Shown here piece after piece: positions 11,930 through 23,246 of a stretch of DNA of 64,000 nt. Where the stretch lies: positions 62,001-126,000 of the forward strand of contig MU119223.1 of the NCBI GenBank assembly GCA_014904845.1. Reading direction: 5' to 3'. The notes beneath the pieces were generated by a model. It did no database searches, was not told where the DNA came from, and saw nothing but the letters and a program-made list of their open reading frames with translations. Both the position numbers and the translations under genes were made by a program. The DNA is from Acephala macrosclerotiorum (Eukaryota; Ascomycota; Leotiomycetes; Helotiales; Mollisiaceae). Position 1 is the first letter of the stretch, and every line of letters begins with the position of its first letter.

Positions 11930-13915
11930 TTACCCTCTAGAGCTGCCATCTTTATCTCCTCCCCTAGTATCTGGCCTACCGGGTGCTGTACTGCTCACGC
12001 TCCCGCTTCGACTACCAGTTGTAGAGCCTTCCTCAGCACTCCTCTCAAGGAAGCCAGTCCATAGATCCGCCAGTGACTCCTTATTGGCGGGAGATTCGGT
12101 AAAGAATTCGCTGGATAGAGAAGGCGTACTTGGTGTACGGTGGAAAGGTGATATGGGTAAACGTAAACTGTTGTTTGACGCACCTGCCCTTTGCAAGCCT
12201 GCTTGCTCTTTCTGCTCGTCTGTCCAATTTAGAAGGGCTGCTATTAACTGCAGGATTTGAAACTTCTTGGGATCGGAGCGATCGAGAGCAAGGAAGTGCA
12301 AGAAGTGGTTGGTAACGATTTGCCTGGGACTATCAGCATAAGTTGAATCTGTTTGGCGGTTTGTACATACCTGTCGACATTGTCCTCTGGCTTGGCCTTT
12401 TTAAGAAACCTTAAAGCCTTCGTGAGGTGGTCATTGAGAACGATTGCTTCATGCCGTAATTTTCCAATCAGAAGATTCTTCTCCTTGATCTCTTTCTCAA
12501 AGGGAGCCAATCTCTCCGTTTCTGCTTGAAGAGCCTCCTTGGATGCTTCGGCCTCGACGGCTCTGGCATCAGACTCTTGCACTATCCTCTTCAGAGCCTG
12601 GAGCTGTTCTTCGTAAGATTCCACCATATCACGTAGCTCTCTTTTCCGGGCCTCCTGGACTTCCTGCAGAGCTCTTTGCAAACCCTCCAAAGCCTGAGAC
12701 TGACTGTCCCGTTCTGATACAGCGGTCTCGTATGCTTCCTTCTGGGTAGAGAACTGCTCTTCGAGATCCCTGATTCTCTCTCCTGCCCGCTCCCTCATAG
12801 ACCTTTCTTCCATGGCCAATACCTCCCAGTCTCCCATTGCCTCTTTCGCGGCTTCTGCTTCATTCTTCAATTGTTTCGTTTGCTGAATCAAATCTTCCCG
12901 CTCGTTGACCCAGTTCTGCTGTGAAAGATTGTGTCTGTTCCGTAGGCTCGAAAGCTCCTTTGATGACTCATGGGATTCCTGCTCCAAACGTTTGACATCG
13001 TCTTCCAGGCCTTCAACACGCTTCTGCAGATTCTCATTCTGCAATTCGAGCTCATCGATTTGTTCCTTGGCTTCAGCCAGTTCCTGCTTGTCGGCCTTTA
13101 GTCGTTCGCCCAAACTCGACTTGATGGTGTTGATGCGTCCAAGTAAAGACTGGTACTGTGTTTCCGCCTGCTCCTTTGCACTCTCACTCTCCTCAAGCTC
13201 AGCTCGGACACTTGACAACTCCCCTTTGTGCTGATCATTAATCGTGGAAACTTCCTCTGAGTGTTTTGTCTGGACATTCAATAATTCCTCGGCATGCTGT
13301 CCCTTGATTGTAGAAACCTCCTCGGAGTGTTTTCCTTGTAACCCTTCCAGCGCCTTTCGTAATTGTTCGACTTCGACGCGTAGAGCTTCCCGTTCTTGTG
13401 ACATGGCTTCTAATCGAGTGCTGGTATCGGAAGTATGAGATGACTTGCTGTCCGAATATGCTTCCTGCCCACCCTGCTTCTCGGATGACTGTGTCATGGA
13501 TGTGACCGCGTGGCCATTGCTGGTTGAATCGTGGTTATGCCCATTCGTTTGTATTTCTTCGGAGAAATGACCATTCTTGGGAGTATTCTATCGACAGTAT
13601 CAGAACTTGAACGTTGCCGTATGTTGACAGGTGTCTCGTACCACCCCGGATTGCCCAGAATCCTCAGCATCTCCTTCTCCTTCTCCGTTTTCTAGGGGAA
13701 CTTCACTTTCTTCACCTGTCTTCGTGACATCCTCTAGAGCCTTCGCCTTGGCGTTCTTCTTCTTCTTGTTGTTTTTCTTCTTAGGCGCTATTGGAATGTG
13801 TTAGTATTGGGGACCTATACGAGCTTCGCAATCGCAATCAATTTTGAGAGAGACGCAGGGAAGACGGACCTGATGAAGAGGTCTGAGAAGGGTCTGGAGG
13901 GGCAACAGCGGACAT
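11930..13915 (-). CDS. RUD3: Golgin with GRAB domain (Rud3/GMAP-210 type)
   Basis: Rud3 is a cis-Golgi coiled-coil tether recruited by Arf1 through its GRAB domain. Exons are complement 13870-13915, 13642-13787, 12371-13587 and 11930-12323, giving 600 aa. The N-terminus has a lysine/asparagine run after an Ala/Pro start (APKKKNNKKKKNAKAKALED). Residues about 85-430 form a continuous Glu/Lys/Gln-rich coiled coil. The GRAB region follows at about 432-530: EKNLLIGKLRHEAIVLNDHL, KALRFLKKAKPEDNVDR, and after the last intron FLALDRSDPKKFQILQLIAA and LLNWTDEQKEQAGL. The tail is Ser/Gly-rich. Near residues 100-140 there are short coiled repeats (KHSEEVSTI appears twice). All three introns have GT-AG ends and consistent phase. 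Confidence 0.88.
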
Positions 13916-14470
13916 TTTGGGCGAATTGTGAGGTGTAGATAACCTAATAGTTGAAGCTGTTCAACCCTCGAGTTCTCGTGAAGCACAGGTAGTCGTCACC
14001 TTGCCATTTACAGTCTAGCGCCCAAAGCTGATGCACAGGCGATCACCTTCTCGTGAACTGCATCCCACAACGCCATGCTCTTACAACAACGTTAACTCTA
14101 GATCTGCGATTCGACTTTCGGTGCCAGCCACTCATATTTGTTGCTTTACAATGATTTGAGATATTTGAGGGCCTCCGGCTGATCTTGTTGACCCATCCTA
14201 CCAATAGCAAATGGTTTAATGCTGGGGATTTTGTACATCACTAGCATCGGCTCGGTGATCGATGCTACCAAGCGGCTACTAAACGTCACTACGTATTTGC
14301 TGCTATATGGTGGCCTGTGATCCAGATTAGATAAAGTGTCAGGTCACACCATTGGCCCCCGTCTGTTTGGTACATTGTTAGCAGATCTCGTTCTCCTCAA
14401 AATTCCCAAGTTTTTTCATATTTTTCCACCATCTCTCATTGTTCTAGTTTCGCTGTGTAAGAACTGTATC
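13916..14470. other. Divergent intergenic region, no gene seen
   Basis: This region lies between the start of the golgin gene and the start of the broken catalase-like gene. It must contain the RUD3 promoter. I see no motif worth naming. Confidence 0.5.
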
Positions 14471-15808
14471 ATGGCATCCAACGGAACGAAAGGGCACAGT
14501 GGTGTTGATATCAGCGAATGTGTAAGATGGGTTGATCTCAGGGTCGAGGAAATACCACCCAACGAAGCAGAGGACATTCAAGCCGTGGCGGATGAAGTCA
14601 ACCAAATGCAGAAGAAACGGTTCGATAACCACAGGCACATGTATAGCGGTTTATTCCTCTGCTACTAGACAAGCGTTTTCAATCTCTAAATCTTGCCTGG
14701 ACTTTCTCAGCCAGCACCCCTCGAGCGTAGAAAGTCCTGACAGAAGAAGGGAAATGCCCAGAAAGTCCAGGCAAGGCTGAGAGGTTGCAAGCAAGCACTG
14801 TGCCAGACCCAGCCAAAGTTCTGACAGGTGACATACAGGAACGCATGCACGTGCCCAGGGTATTGTTAAGGAGAAGATGATTGTAGGAGATCTCCCTCCA
14901 CATCTTGCACAAACCTTGTTCTCCAAGCCGACGGAACTCCCAATTGTAATGTGGTATTCGACCGAGCCAGGCGATCCAGGAATTGACGATCGCATTCCCC
15001 AACCTCGTGGTCTTGGGATGAAAGTTTTCGATGTCCAAGGCGAGATGTTTGATGCTAGGAAGGATTATCCAATTTAAGATATCGAATTCAACAGTTCACC
15101 GGCATTAGAACTTGCAGACGCGAAGACGACTAAGGAAATCTTTGACATCCGTATCAAATATGGTGCAGATAACAGGGAACTGTACAGGCAGATAGAAGCA
15201 CGTGACGATACCGAACTTCAGGAAGCTCGAGATGAATTCCGCAACACACGTCTTGAGGTACGTCAGTCCCGGGGCAAGAGGACAAATCAGGAGGCTAGCA
15301 TACACTCGCAGACTGCTTACAGGTACGCGATTATGTTGTTAAGTACTCTCTTGTTCCTATAGGAGTGGCCCAGAAGAAGTTGTACAAAGAAACAGCCGAG
15401 CCAGACTCACACCGGGACGATATTCTCGGTGAATGGCCCAAAGAGTTTTACAGCAAGCACCAGGCGGGATACTTGTTCCAAGTCCAGTTCTGTGAGAATC
15501 TTGACGAGCGGCCTGTTGAGTATGCAGTAATACCTTGGGAAGACGAAAAGTATCCTTGGCAAATCGGGGCCAAGGTTGTGGTTCCTCAGCAGGACAGTTA
15601 CGTCTTCGCGAGGAAGACGTTTTGGGAGGACCATATGGTGCTGAACTCCTGGCATGGCCTCAAGAGTTTCCAACCTCTAGGTTCGCCCAACAAGCTTCGC
15701 AGAGTGGTGTATCCCGCTGGCGCCTCACTTCGTCACAAATACATAGGGGGAGAGATCAACATCTCGAGCATCGATCAAATACCGGACAGCGGATATGTCA
15801 CGGGATGA
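14471..15808 (+). pseudogene. Broken catalase-like (heme-binding family) gene
   Basis: The pieces together resemble the fungal catalase-like protein family: HMYSG near 14640, HARAQGIVKEKMIVGDLPPH, MWYSTEPGDPGIDDRIPQPR, DIEFNSSPALELADAKTTKE, YLFQVQFCENLDERPVEYA and FWEDHMVLNSWHGLKSFQPL. Two lesions are visible. A TAA at 15075-15077 interrupts the conserved run between DYPI and DIEFN, where a Gln codon (CAA) would fit. Near 15326 one base is missing in TACAGGTACGCGATTAT, which shifts the frame. A second stop then follows before the downstream part resumes at 15365. Exon 1 (14471-14648) can join 14839 in phase across a 190-nt intron that carries a hairpin. A sequencing error cannot explain both lesions easily. 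I infer a recent pseudogene, as most codons remain conserved. Confidence 0.8.
14692..14775. repeat. Perfect 16-bp inverted repeat in an intron
   Basis: CTTGCCTGGACTTTCT at 14692-14707 is matched by its exact reverse complement at 14760-14775, with a 52-bp loop. It lies within the presumed first intron of the broken catalase-like gene. It may be a small foldback insertion or a chance hairpin. Confidence 0.7.
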
Positions 15809-16568
15809 TCACAAGGAGAATAATTTTGGGTCTTGAATGGGAAGAAACCAAGTGTGTGACATCTGTATATATCATGAGATAGGAACACGAATAGCAAATA
15901 CCACACTTGCTTAATTGCTTCAACTATTTCCATGAACAAATGTCTTCCCATCTATGAGTCTCACCAAGTATTGCCGAACGTAGACCGTAGTTCCATTTTC
16001 AGAATCCCTTGCGATTGCGAATTGTCCCATATCAATCCGGACAATCCGGTGTCAATCCGCTTTCGCACTTGCTGCATATACCCAGGAAGAGAGAAAATGA
16101 AATGTCTGCACTAAGCGAACCCATTGAACCCATTGAGCAAAAGCTCGAGCAGTCAGCAGGATTATAAAAGGCATGCTCGGTCTGGGCTATACATAAATAT
16201 GATATGGCTATGAATCACATAGATACGAAGTCTACGCCATTGATCAAGTGATAACAATGTGAGCCAGAGCATGCGTAAGAAGCCTGATGTGAAGAAAAGG
16301 AAAAAGAGGATCGCGAAGTAATTTTATCTTTGGCATACTTGTGCCCCTAATCTGAAAGCGGTGTAGCGCCAATATCACGTGTCGACGGAAGTCCCTTCGC
16401 TCCTTCCTCGCGCGATCCTCTTGCCACCATCAATGCTGAAGGATGATCTCGAGGTAAACTTGTAAACAACTTCTCTTTCAATCTATTTCATTCCCATGCT
16501 TTAACTCTATCAATTCCCCATATCCCCGTACTACGTTCTCAAGCCAGCTTTTCACATCAAGACTAACA
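15809..16568. other. Intergenic region, no gene seen
   Basis: The 760 bp between the broken catalase-like gene and the SWIM-RING gene show no supported frame. A small tandem duplication of AACCCATTG lies near 16120. The last 150 bp are pyrimidine-rich, as expected for a fungal promoter or leader. Confidence 0.5.
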
Positions 16569-17806
16569 ATGGCGTCAAATTCATACACCCAACCATCCAG
16601 CTGGGCTGGAACATCGAAGGCCAAATCCATTGCTTGCCCGCCTGGAGCATCGACCGAGTATATGGCTCAGGTATTGGGCATCAAAAAGGTCAAATCTTCC
16701 ACCCCAGTCAGCTCTCAACCAGCCAAGAAGCGCAAAGCACAACAGCTATCGCAAAACTACGACGAGGGTGGCTACGATGAGGAGGAGGACGAACTTGTAG
16801 CACGAACTCGTCAGGATGAATTAGCCGGCATCGATAGTTCCAAGCCAAAGAGAGCGCGTAAGAAGAAGGGTGAAGAGCCAGAGGAGAAGCGACTTAAGCG
16901 ATTCAGAGTCAAGCCCCCTGTTTCTTACCTCGAGAGGCTTTCTCGTGCCAAGCAGCAGCGAATGTTCTTGATTGACCGTAATAGGACCACTAGCATCGAT
17001 GGTACCTATGAGGAGGAGGTCTTTGACATTGCTGGCACTACGGGCAATATTTACCAAGTCACGGTGTCCAAGATTCCAAGCTGCACTTGTCCAGATGCGA
17101 ACAAGGGAAACCAATGCAAGCATATCGTCTACGTAAGTATCCTCTGCCCTTACAATTTAGTAATGCTTACATGGTGTAGGTCATGGTCAATGTCCTCAAA
17201 GCTCGTGAAGATCTAGCCTACCAGCTTGCATTGCTGTCCACGGAGCTCGCAGAGATCTTCGCGAACGCTCCTGTCACCCCTCAGTCATCTGGCGATGTTG
17301 CTGCCGCCACCTTAACTACTGATACCGGTGGCTCTCGCAAGCCCGTCGAAGGAGATTGCCCCATTTGTGTCATGGAGTTCGAGGAAGGAGAAGACATCGT
17401 CTGGTGCAAGGCTGCATGTGGTAACAACGTTCATCGTCATTGCTTCGAGCAATGGCAAAGAAGCAAGCTCGGTAAGCTACTCCCTATGTTCCTACCCATA
17501 GTGTCTAAATTGGCATGGTACAGTATTTCACGTTGCATCGTCCTCCTCCACTGGGACACTTGGATGCACAACACAGACCTGGACATTCAAAGCTGACTTG
17601 TTCAAGGTCCGGTCAAGTGTGTCTATTGCCGCAGTGCATGGAAGGGAGATAAAAAGAACGTCAAGAATATTAGCAAGTCTGGCGTTGTGGGTTCTGAGGG
17701 CTATGTCAACGTTGGCGGAGAGCTAGGACTTAGTGGGCAGCGTGATATGAGCAGCTACCACCCTCACTGGGTTGCTCAACAGCAAGACTATGGCAGATAC
17801 TACTAG
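16569..17806 (+). CDS. SWIM and RING zinc-finger protein (putative E3 ligase)
   Basis: Exons are 16569-17132, 17180-17471 and 17607-17806, giving 351 aa. The N-terminal 100 residues are basic and low complexity, with nuclear-signal-like runs (PKRARKKKGEEPEEKRLKR). A SWIM finger follows at about 170-186 with the pattern CTC-x8-C-x-H in SCTCPDANKGNQCKH. A RING-type finger begins near 248 (CPICVMEFEEGE, then CGNNVHRHCFEQW) and is completed by CVYC in exon 3. This SWIM plus RING order is seen in ZSWIM2/MEX-type ubiquitin ligases, so an E3 role is a reasonable inference. Substrate is unknown. The exon 2-3 intron reads through as a frame of 40 codons, so a retained-intron form would lose the second half of the RING. 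Confidence 0.75.
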
Positions 17807-18163
17807 AACCACGAAGCAACCAAGACCCATGGCGAAGAAGAATTGTACTCGGGGAAAGTCATTGAGGATAGGCGCTCGGCTGGCATGCCGTAGAGAGGAG
17901 GCGTTGCGGAAGGAATATACCCATTTGCTTTGATGATTTGCACGCATTTGCACGCCTTGATTGTACATGATTAGATGGGGCAATAAAACGATACTTGGCA
18001 CAAAACGTGCAGCTGTGCTTTTGTTTTGAAAATCGCAACGCTAAACTTTTTGTCGGTATCTCCAGCTTTCAAAACAAGTGGTAAGATCCCATACAATCTC
18101 AAAGCGCCAGTTTGATAGATTGGTTCTTAGCCATCGAGCCCCTTTAGAGATTTTAATGCCAAC
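17807..18163. other. Convergent intergenic region, no gene seen
   Basis: This is a 3'-to-3' spacer between the SWIM-RING and OTC genes, with no frame or structure that I can support. Confidence 0.5.
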
Positions 18164-19332
18164 TCAAATGATCTTCCCCTTGTTTACAACGAAGGCCTCG
18201 AGCGCAGCTGTGATGAGTTAGCATATTCTTTTCTTTCCAGTCTTGCCAGGGCAATCGACTTACAAATAGCAGCCCACAGCCTGTTCTCACCCTCTTGGAA
18301 CACCAAGCTCCTGGGACCATAGAATACCTCATCAGCCACTTCCTCGGGATGTCTAGGCAGGCAATGCATGAACTTCCAGCCCTCCTTCGCACCGCCTCTC
18401 TTCGCAAGGTCATTGGTGATCTGGTATCCAGAAAATGCCTTCAGTCTCTTGCCTGACTCCTCTTCTTGTCCCATAGACACCCATGTATCTGTAACCAAGA
18501 TGTCTGCGCCCTTGATGGCTTCTTCTGGTACATTGGTCTCGACAAGCTTGCCAGGAGAGCTTACGCCCTTGGCAGCACCGTTTATGATCTCCCTCATCGT
18601 AACCGGAATCTCGTAGCCTCTGGGCGAAGCAACAGAAATGTCAACCCCAAGCTTCACCGCAGCAATCGCCAGATCAAATAGCACATTGTTCGAGTCTCCG
18701 ACCCAAGCAATCTTCATCCCCTCTAATCCCAATGTCGGAACCGACCCCAAACTCCTGCTCATCGACGAAGGGAACGCCTCATGTATAGTCAAGAAATCCG
18801 CAATCGTTTGTAACGGATGGAAATCATTCGACAACGCATTAATAACCGGCACACTCGAATATTTCGCCAAATCCGCGACATCGCTATGAGGACCGACTCT
18901 AGCAACCATACAACTCGTCATACTCGAAATAATAAGCGAGGTATCATATAGAGATTCGTTGACTCCGAGTTGGATGTCGTCTTTGCCCAAGAACATGGGG
19001 TGTCCGCCCATGGTTGCGACGGCGGCTTCGGTGGAGACCCGGGTTCGTGTGCTGCGTTTGTTGAACATCATCGCCACGCTCTTGCCTGAGAGGGAATTGA
19101 GGAGGTTCGAGGGGATGGAGCCGGATTTGATGGCGGTTTTGTGGGAGGAGGCATTGCGGACGAGGGTGGTGAATTCAGAGGGGGTGAGGTCTGCGATCGA
19201 GAGAAGATGTCGAGGTGCAAATGGTGATGTCGAAGGTGTTGAAGGTGTCGGGCTGGAATAGGCTCGTTTTGAGGATTTGGAGAGCTGTTGGATGACCGCT
19301 CTCGCGGGGCGGAGGTGGGCTGAGGATAGCAT
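18164..19332 (-). CDS. OTC: Ornithine carbamoyltransferase, mitochondrial
   Basis: The enzyme makes citrulline from ornithine and carbamoyl phosphate in the arginine pathway. In filamentous fungi it works in mitochondria. Exons are complement 18264-19332 and 18164-18207, giving 370 aa. The last 14 residues (ALEAFVVNKGKII end) come from the small second exon. The N-terminus MLSSAHLRPARAVIQQLSKS is a likely transit peptide. The carbamoyl-phosphate motif STRTR occurs near residue 95 (NKRSTRTRVSTEAAV) and the ornithine-binding HCLP motif near 322 (MHCLPRHPEEVADEVF). It is known as argB, arg-12 or ARG3 in different fungi. A Gcn4/CPC1 site lies about 100 bp upstream. No damage is seen. Confidence 0.95.
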
Positions 19333-19972
19333 TTTGAGAACTCTTTTCTAGATCAATTGAGTTAATTGCAAATCAATTGATTGTATTGGAGAGACTGAAG
19401 CTCAAAGACAATGAAGAAACTCTTGTCTTGGTATGACTCACGGATGTGAAGCTCAAAGTGAAAATAATACCTACCCTGAGCTTCTCAAAAGTTTCTGCTC
19501 ATGTGAGTCTTCAAATGTGACGCCTTATGCAGGCAGAAGAAAATCCCAGCCAGGCACCGTCAGGGCACGAACTGGTTTAGGCTAGCTTAAACCAATGTCC
19601 CACTATCCCCGCGACTTTCTGCTTTGGCCAGCCATCAAGCTGGTTTCAGACTTTAAAAGCAGAAGAATGATTGTAAGAGGATAATTCTCTGAGCACTGTG
19701 CGCCGTAACAAATAATCATCGTAATTGTTAGTCACGCCTTCGTCCTCCAAGTTTCGAATGGCAAGCCCTGCCGTTCACCTCGTGGATCAGCATTAGTGGC
19801 GCGCTAAGATACAGGAGTACGCCATACAACTGTCAACCCCAGCTGCCTGCCAACTCCTCATCCTCATCAGCTTCTCGCCGTACTTTGAACCACCAGCAAC
19901 AACATCACGGAGCCAGACGCAGGCCGTCAAACTACCCTATTACAACTTTAACACCGGTAGAAACTCTCCGCA
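19333..19972. promoter_or_regulatory. Divergent promoter region OTC/Tag1-like gene
   Basis: The 640 bp between two divergent start codons have no supported frame. They hold a TGACTCA site (listed separately) near the OTC side. Confidence 0.55.
19434..19440. promoter_or_regulatory. Gcn4/CPC1 site upstream of OTC
   Basis: TGACTCA, the consensus bound by Gcn4/CPC1/CpcA bZIP factors, lies about 100 bp upstream of the OTC start codon. Fungal arginine genes are classic targets of this cross-pathway control. Binding is inferred from the motif and its position. Confidence 0.6.
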
Positions 19973-22969
19973 ATGTCTGAAGAAAACGCCCCGCTGCTCG
20001 GCAGTGCCTCCGATCGACCAGCCTCAAAACACTCGAATCATTCCGAAGTATCACACGAACAAACACCGTTACTATCGCGCTCTGATGGTGCTACTCGATA
20101 TGACGGCTCAGAAGAAGACCACAATAGACTAGCCTCGCCTGCTGCGACATCGTTACGATCATTACAAAATGGTGGAGGATCCATCAAGTCTTCTAAGGGC
20201 TCACGACGATGGCCGACTGTGGTTGCGGTCAGTCTGCTAGGCTTGATCGTTATAGCTATCATACTCGGAGCGTTCTTTGTACCTGCAGCTGTCGAAGAGT
20301 ATGCCAAGCAGGCTCTCGTTATCGAACCAACGAATCTGTCGATAGACTCATTCACGAAGACCGGAGTGAAGGCGAGAGTGCAAGCCAACTTCAAGATGGA
20401 TGCTTCTAGGGTCCAGAACAAGCATGTGAGGAATATTGGGCGCTTTGGAACCTGGGTTGCTCGTGCGGTCGAGAGCCAAGACTCTCTGGTTGAGGTATAC
20501 TTGCCTGAATACGGAAATGTTCTTGTTGGCACAGCTGCTGTACCTAAGGTCGTGGTGGACATTCGTAACGGACATATCACACCGATCGACTTTATTACGG
20601 ATCTTCAACCTGGAGATATTGAAGGCATACGACAAGTCGCCAATGACTGGTTAGAGGGGAGATTGGACAAGATCAGATTGTTGGGCAAAGCCAACGTTGC
20701 CTTGAAGTCTGGATTAATTCCTCTTGGGTCACAGACTATTGCGGAGTCATTGGTTTTCGAAGGTCAATCTCTCTACCGTTCCTTTGCTGCATTGTACCTT
20801 GGGGAGAAGTCTCTGGTCTAGATAACAGGCTGGTTGTAATCATAGTTGATACATCCTTTCAAGGAGATAAAAAAAAATCCTAGTGAGCCTGCTTTTCACG
20901 TGAAAGCCACGAGGCCCGTTTTTGAATCTTAAATCCCCTTTTTGAACAACTCGCTAACCCTGTATGTAGGCCACGATCTCCCAGCTATTCCAGAATACAA
21001 CATCACTCGATTGGATTTCAGAGAAGTCCCGCTCCCCACCAATGGCCGCCGCGGTATGGCTGCGGATGTATCATTGTCCCTCGTGAACAGCTACCCGATC
21101 AAGCTGGAGGTTCCACCACTTGGATTCGACATCCTCGTCCCTAACTGTGGTAAGCTAAATTCTCAGAGCGATATTCCCATTTCCTCTTATTTCCAGAGTT
21201 TCAAATTTCTCAAGGCTCCTGGGACATTCTGCTCTCCTCTTTGAACTGCTTGAAACAGGAATACTGACACTGAGATCTTGGGTACAGGTCCCAATCAGCC
21301 ACAGATCCAGCTTGCTGATGCAACTACTGCTGCCATTGACATCGAGCCTTACTCAGACGTCACCGTCGATGTTGGAGGAATCGTGAGAGAATTGCCGCAA
21401 TCGCTGATTCAGACATGCCCTCACTCGCGCTCGTCGCCATTAGATGCATTCTTGAGCGATTACATCCACGGCAGGGACACTACCATCTATGTTCGTGGCT
21501 CGAATGCCCCTGATAGTGGAACTCCAGACTGGATTAGCAAGATTATCTCTAGCGTCACAGTGCCCGTGCCCTTCCCAGGCCATACATTCGATAGCCTGAT
21601 CAAGAACTTCTCTTTGACAGACACAAAGTTTAGTCTTCCCGACCCATCCGCGGACCCAGACTCGGATGATGCAAATCCCCAAATCTCTGGAAACATCGTG
21701 GTCATTGCAGCACTACCCGACGAAATGAATTTTAGCCTCAACGTTAGCCGTGTCCAAGCCAACGCTGATGTATTCTACAAAGGGGGAAAACTTGGTTTTC
21801 TCAACCTGAAGAAGTGGCAGACCGCGCAGTCTGAACGAATTGAGCCAAAGAAAGGCGGAAAAAACTCTTTGAAGATCCAATCTCGCATCAAGGACGCCCC
21901 GCTGAACATTACCGATGACGACGTATTCACGGACGTTATTCAAGCTCTTTTGTTTGGTGGAGAGACAGTCATACTTAAGGTTGAAGCGCTTGTTGATGTC
22001 GAAGTTTCCACTGTACTTGGAAAACTCGTCATCAAGGACCTTCCCGCAGAGGGAAGTGTTCCAGTGAAACGTTAGGAGTCCGTTTCTAGTTTGTCGAGCT
22101 CGACTGCACCAAAAGCTGACGAGATTGCAGCGATCTCTACAGGCAAAGGCTTCAGCTCTTTGAAGCCATCGGTCGGCGATTTGAAAGTCCTAAGTACCAG
22201 CAAGACTTCTCTCAACCTTGAAGCACGAGTCAATTTTTCTAACCCTACCGAATATACTGCACAAATACCCTATATCAACATTCACATACTCAACAATGGC
22301 TCCGTCATTGGCGATGCAACCATCACAAATGCTACTGTCGGTCGCGGCAATAACACGAACGTCCTTGTCCACGCAACATGGGATCCTACTACTTTCGGGG
22401 GCGAGAATGCTACGAAGATTGGTTCGGAACTATTGTCCCAGTACATCTCGGGTTTCAACACAACATTAACCTTTCAGACACACGAGAACTCCATTCCTTT
22501 CCGATCAGATATCGGACGAGCGCTGAGCAAATTTGCTATCGAGATCCCAACACCTAGACTTGGTGGCGACGGGGTGGGAGACGAGCCAGCTGGCGATCAT
22601 AAACCTCACTTCATTGAGGATGCAACTTTTCATTTATTTTCTTCCACCGCGACTTTCACTCTCATTTCACCCTTAAAATTTAGTACTATATATATCGATA
22701 GCATTGATGCCATAGCTCTTTACAACCACACCGAACCTGTTGGCAGAATCGATTACGATCTGCCCTTCAAGGTCCCTCCAGGGACGAGTCAGTCTCCGCG
22801 CTTGCCAGTAGACTGGTCTCTTGATTCTGTTGGTTATGAAGAGCTCAAAAAAGCACTGGGCGGCACCCTCAAATTAGATGCAAAAGGAAACGTTAGCATT
22901 AGACTGGGGCAATGGACGGAGACGGTCTGGTATACTGGGTCAGGCATTGGCGCGAAGGTTTCTTTTTGA
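19973..22969 (+). CDS. DUF3712-type vacuolar membrane protein, Tag1-like
   Basis: Exons are 19973-20762, 20970-21149, 21288-22070 and 22131-22969, giving 863 aa. The N-terminal 75 residues are cytosolic and Ser-rich. They carry two PLL-type acidic dileucine motifs (ENAPLLGS, EQTPLLSR), which suit vacuolar sorting. One transmembrane helix follows at about 80-105 (VVAVSLLGLIVIAIILGAFF). The rest is a large beta-rich lumenal part with many N-glycosylation sites and repeated LEA/DUF3712-like units. Yeast Tag1 (YLR173W), needed to end autophagy in starvation, has this architecture. Orthology is my inference. Intron 3 is 60 nt, in phase, with an internal TAG. Its donor GTTAGG is weak, but GCTGAC and TTGCAG fit a branch site and acceptor. 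The first donor (GTCAAT) is also weak. Confidence 0.75.
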
Positions 22970-23246
22970 ATGATCAAATTGGTAGAAGAGGACTTAGGGC
23001 ATGGCACACAATCACGGGGGTATGTATATATGGGAATCAGGGGAAACGGAACCGGAGTTTTGGGGGTCCAGGGAACTGGGGCAGGCAGACAGGCGTTATA
23101 GAAATCAACGTGAGTTTGAATTGAATGTACAGAATACCTAGAAGGAGATTTTATCTACCTTCCATGTTTCCCAAGCAATTGCAGAATATGCCAAGTGACG
23201 CCGACTCCAGATTATAAATCAAATTTCCACGTGAGTGAGACCATAT

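Noticed and set aside
22073..22075. TAG read as a nonsense mutation that breaks the Tag1-like gene
   Set aside because: A 60-nt in-phase intron with branch site and acceptor removes it and restores a smooth protein.
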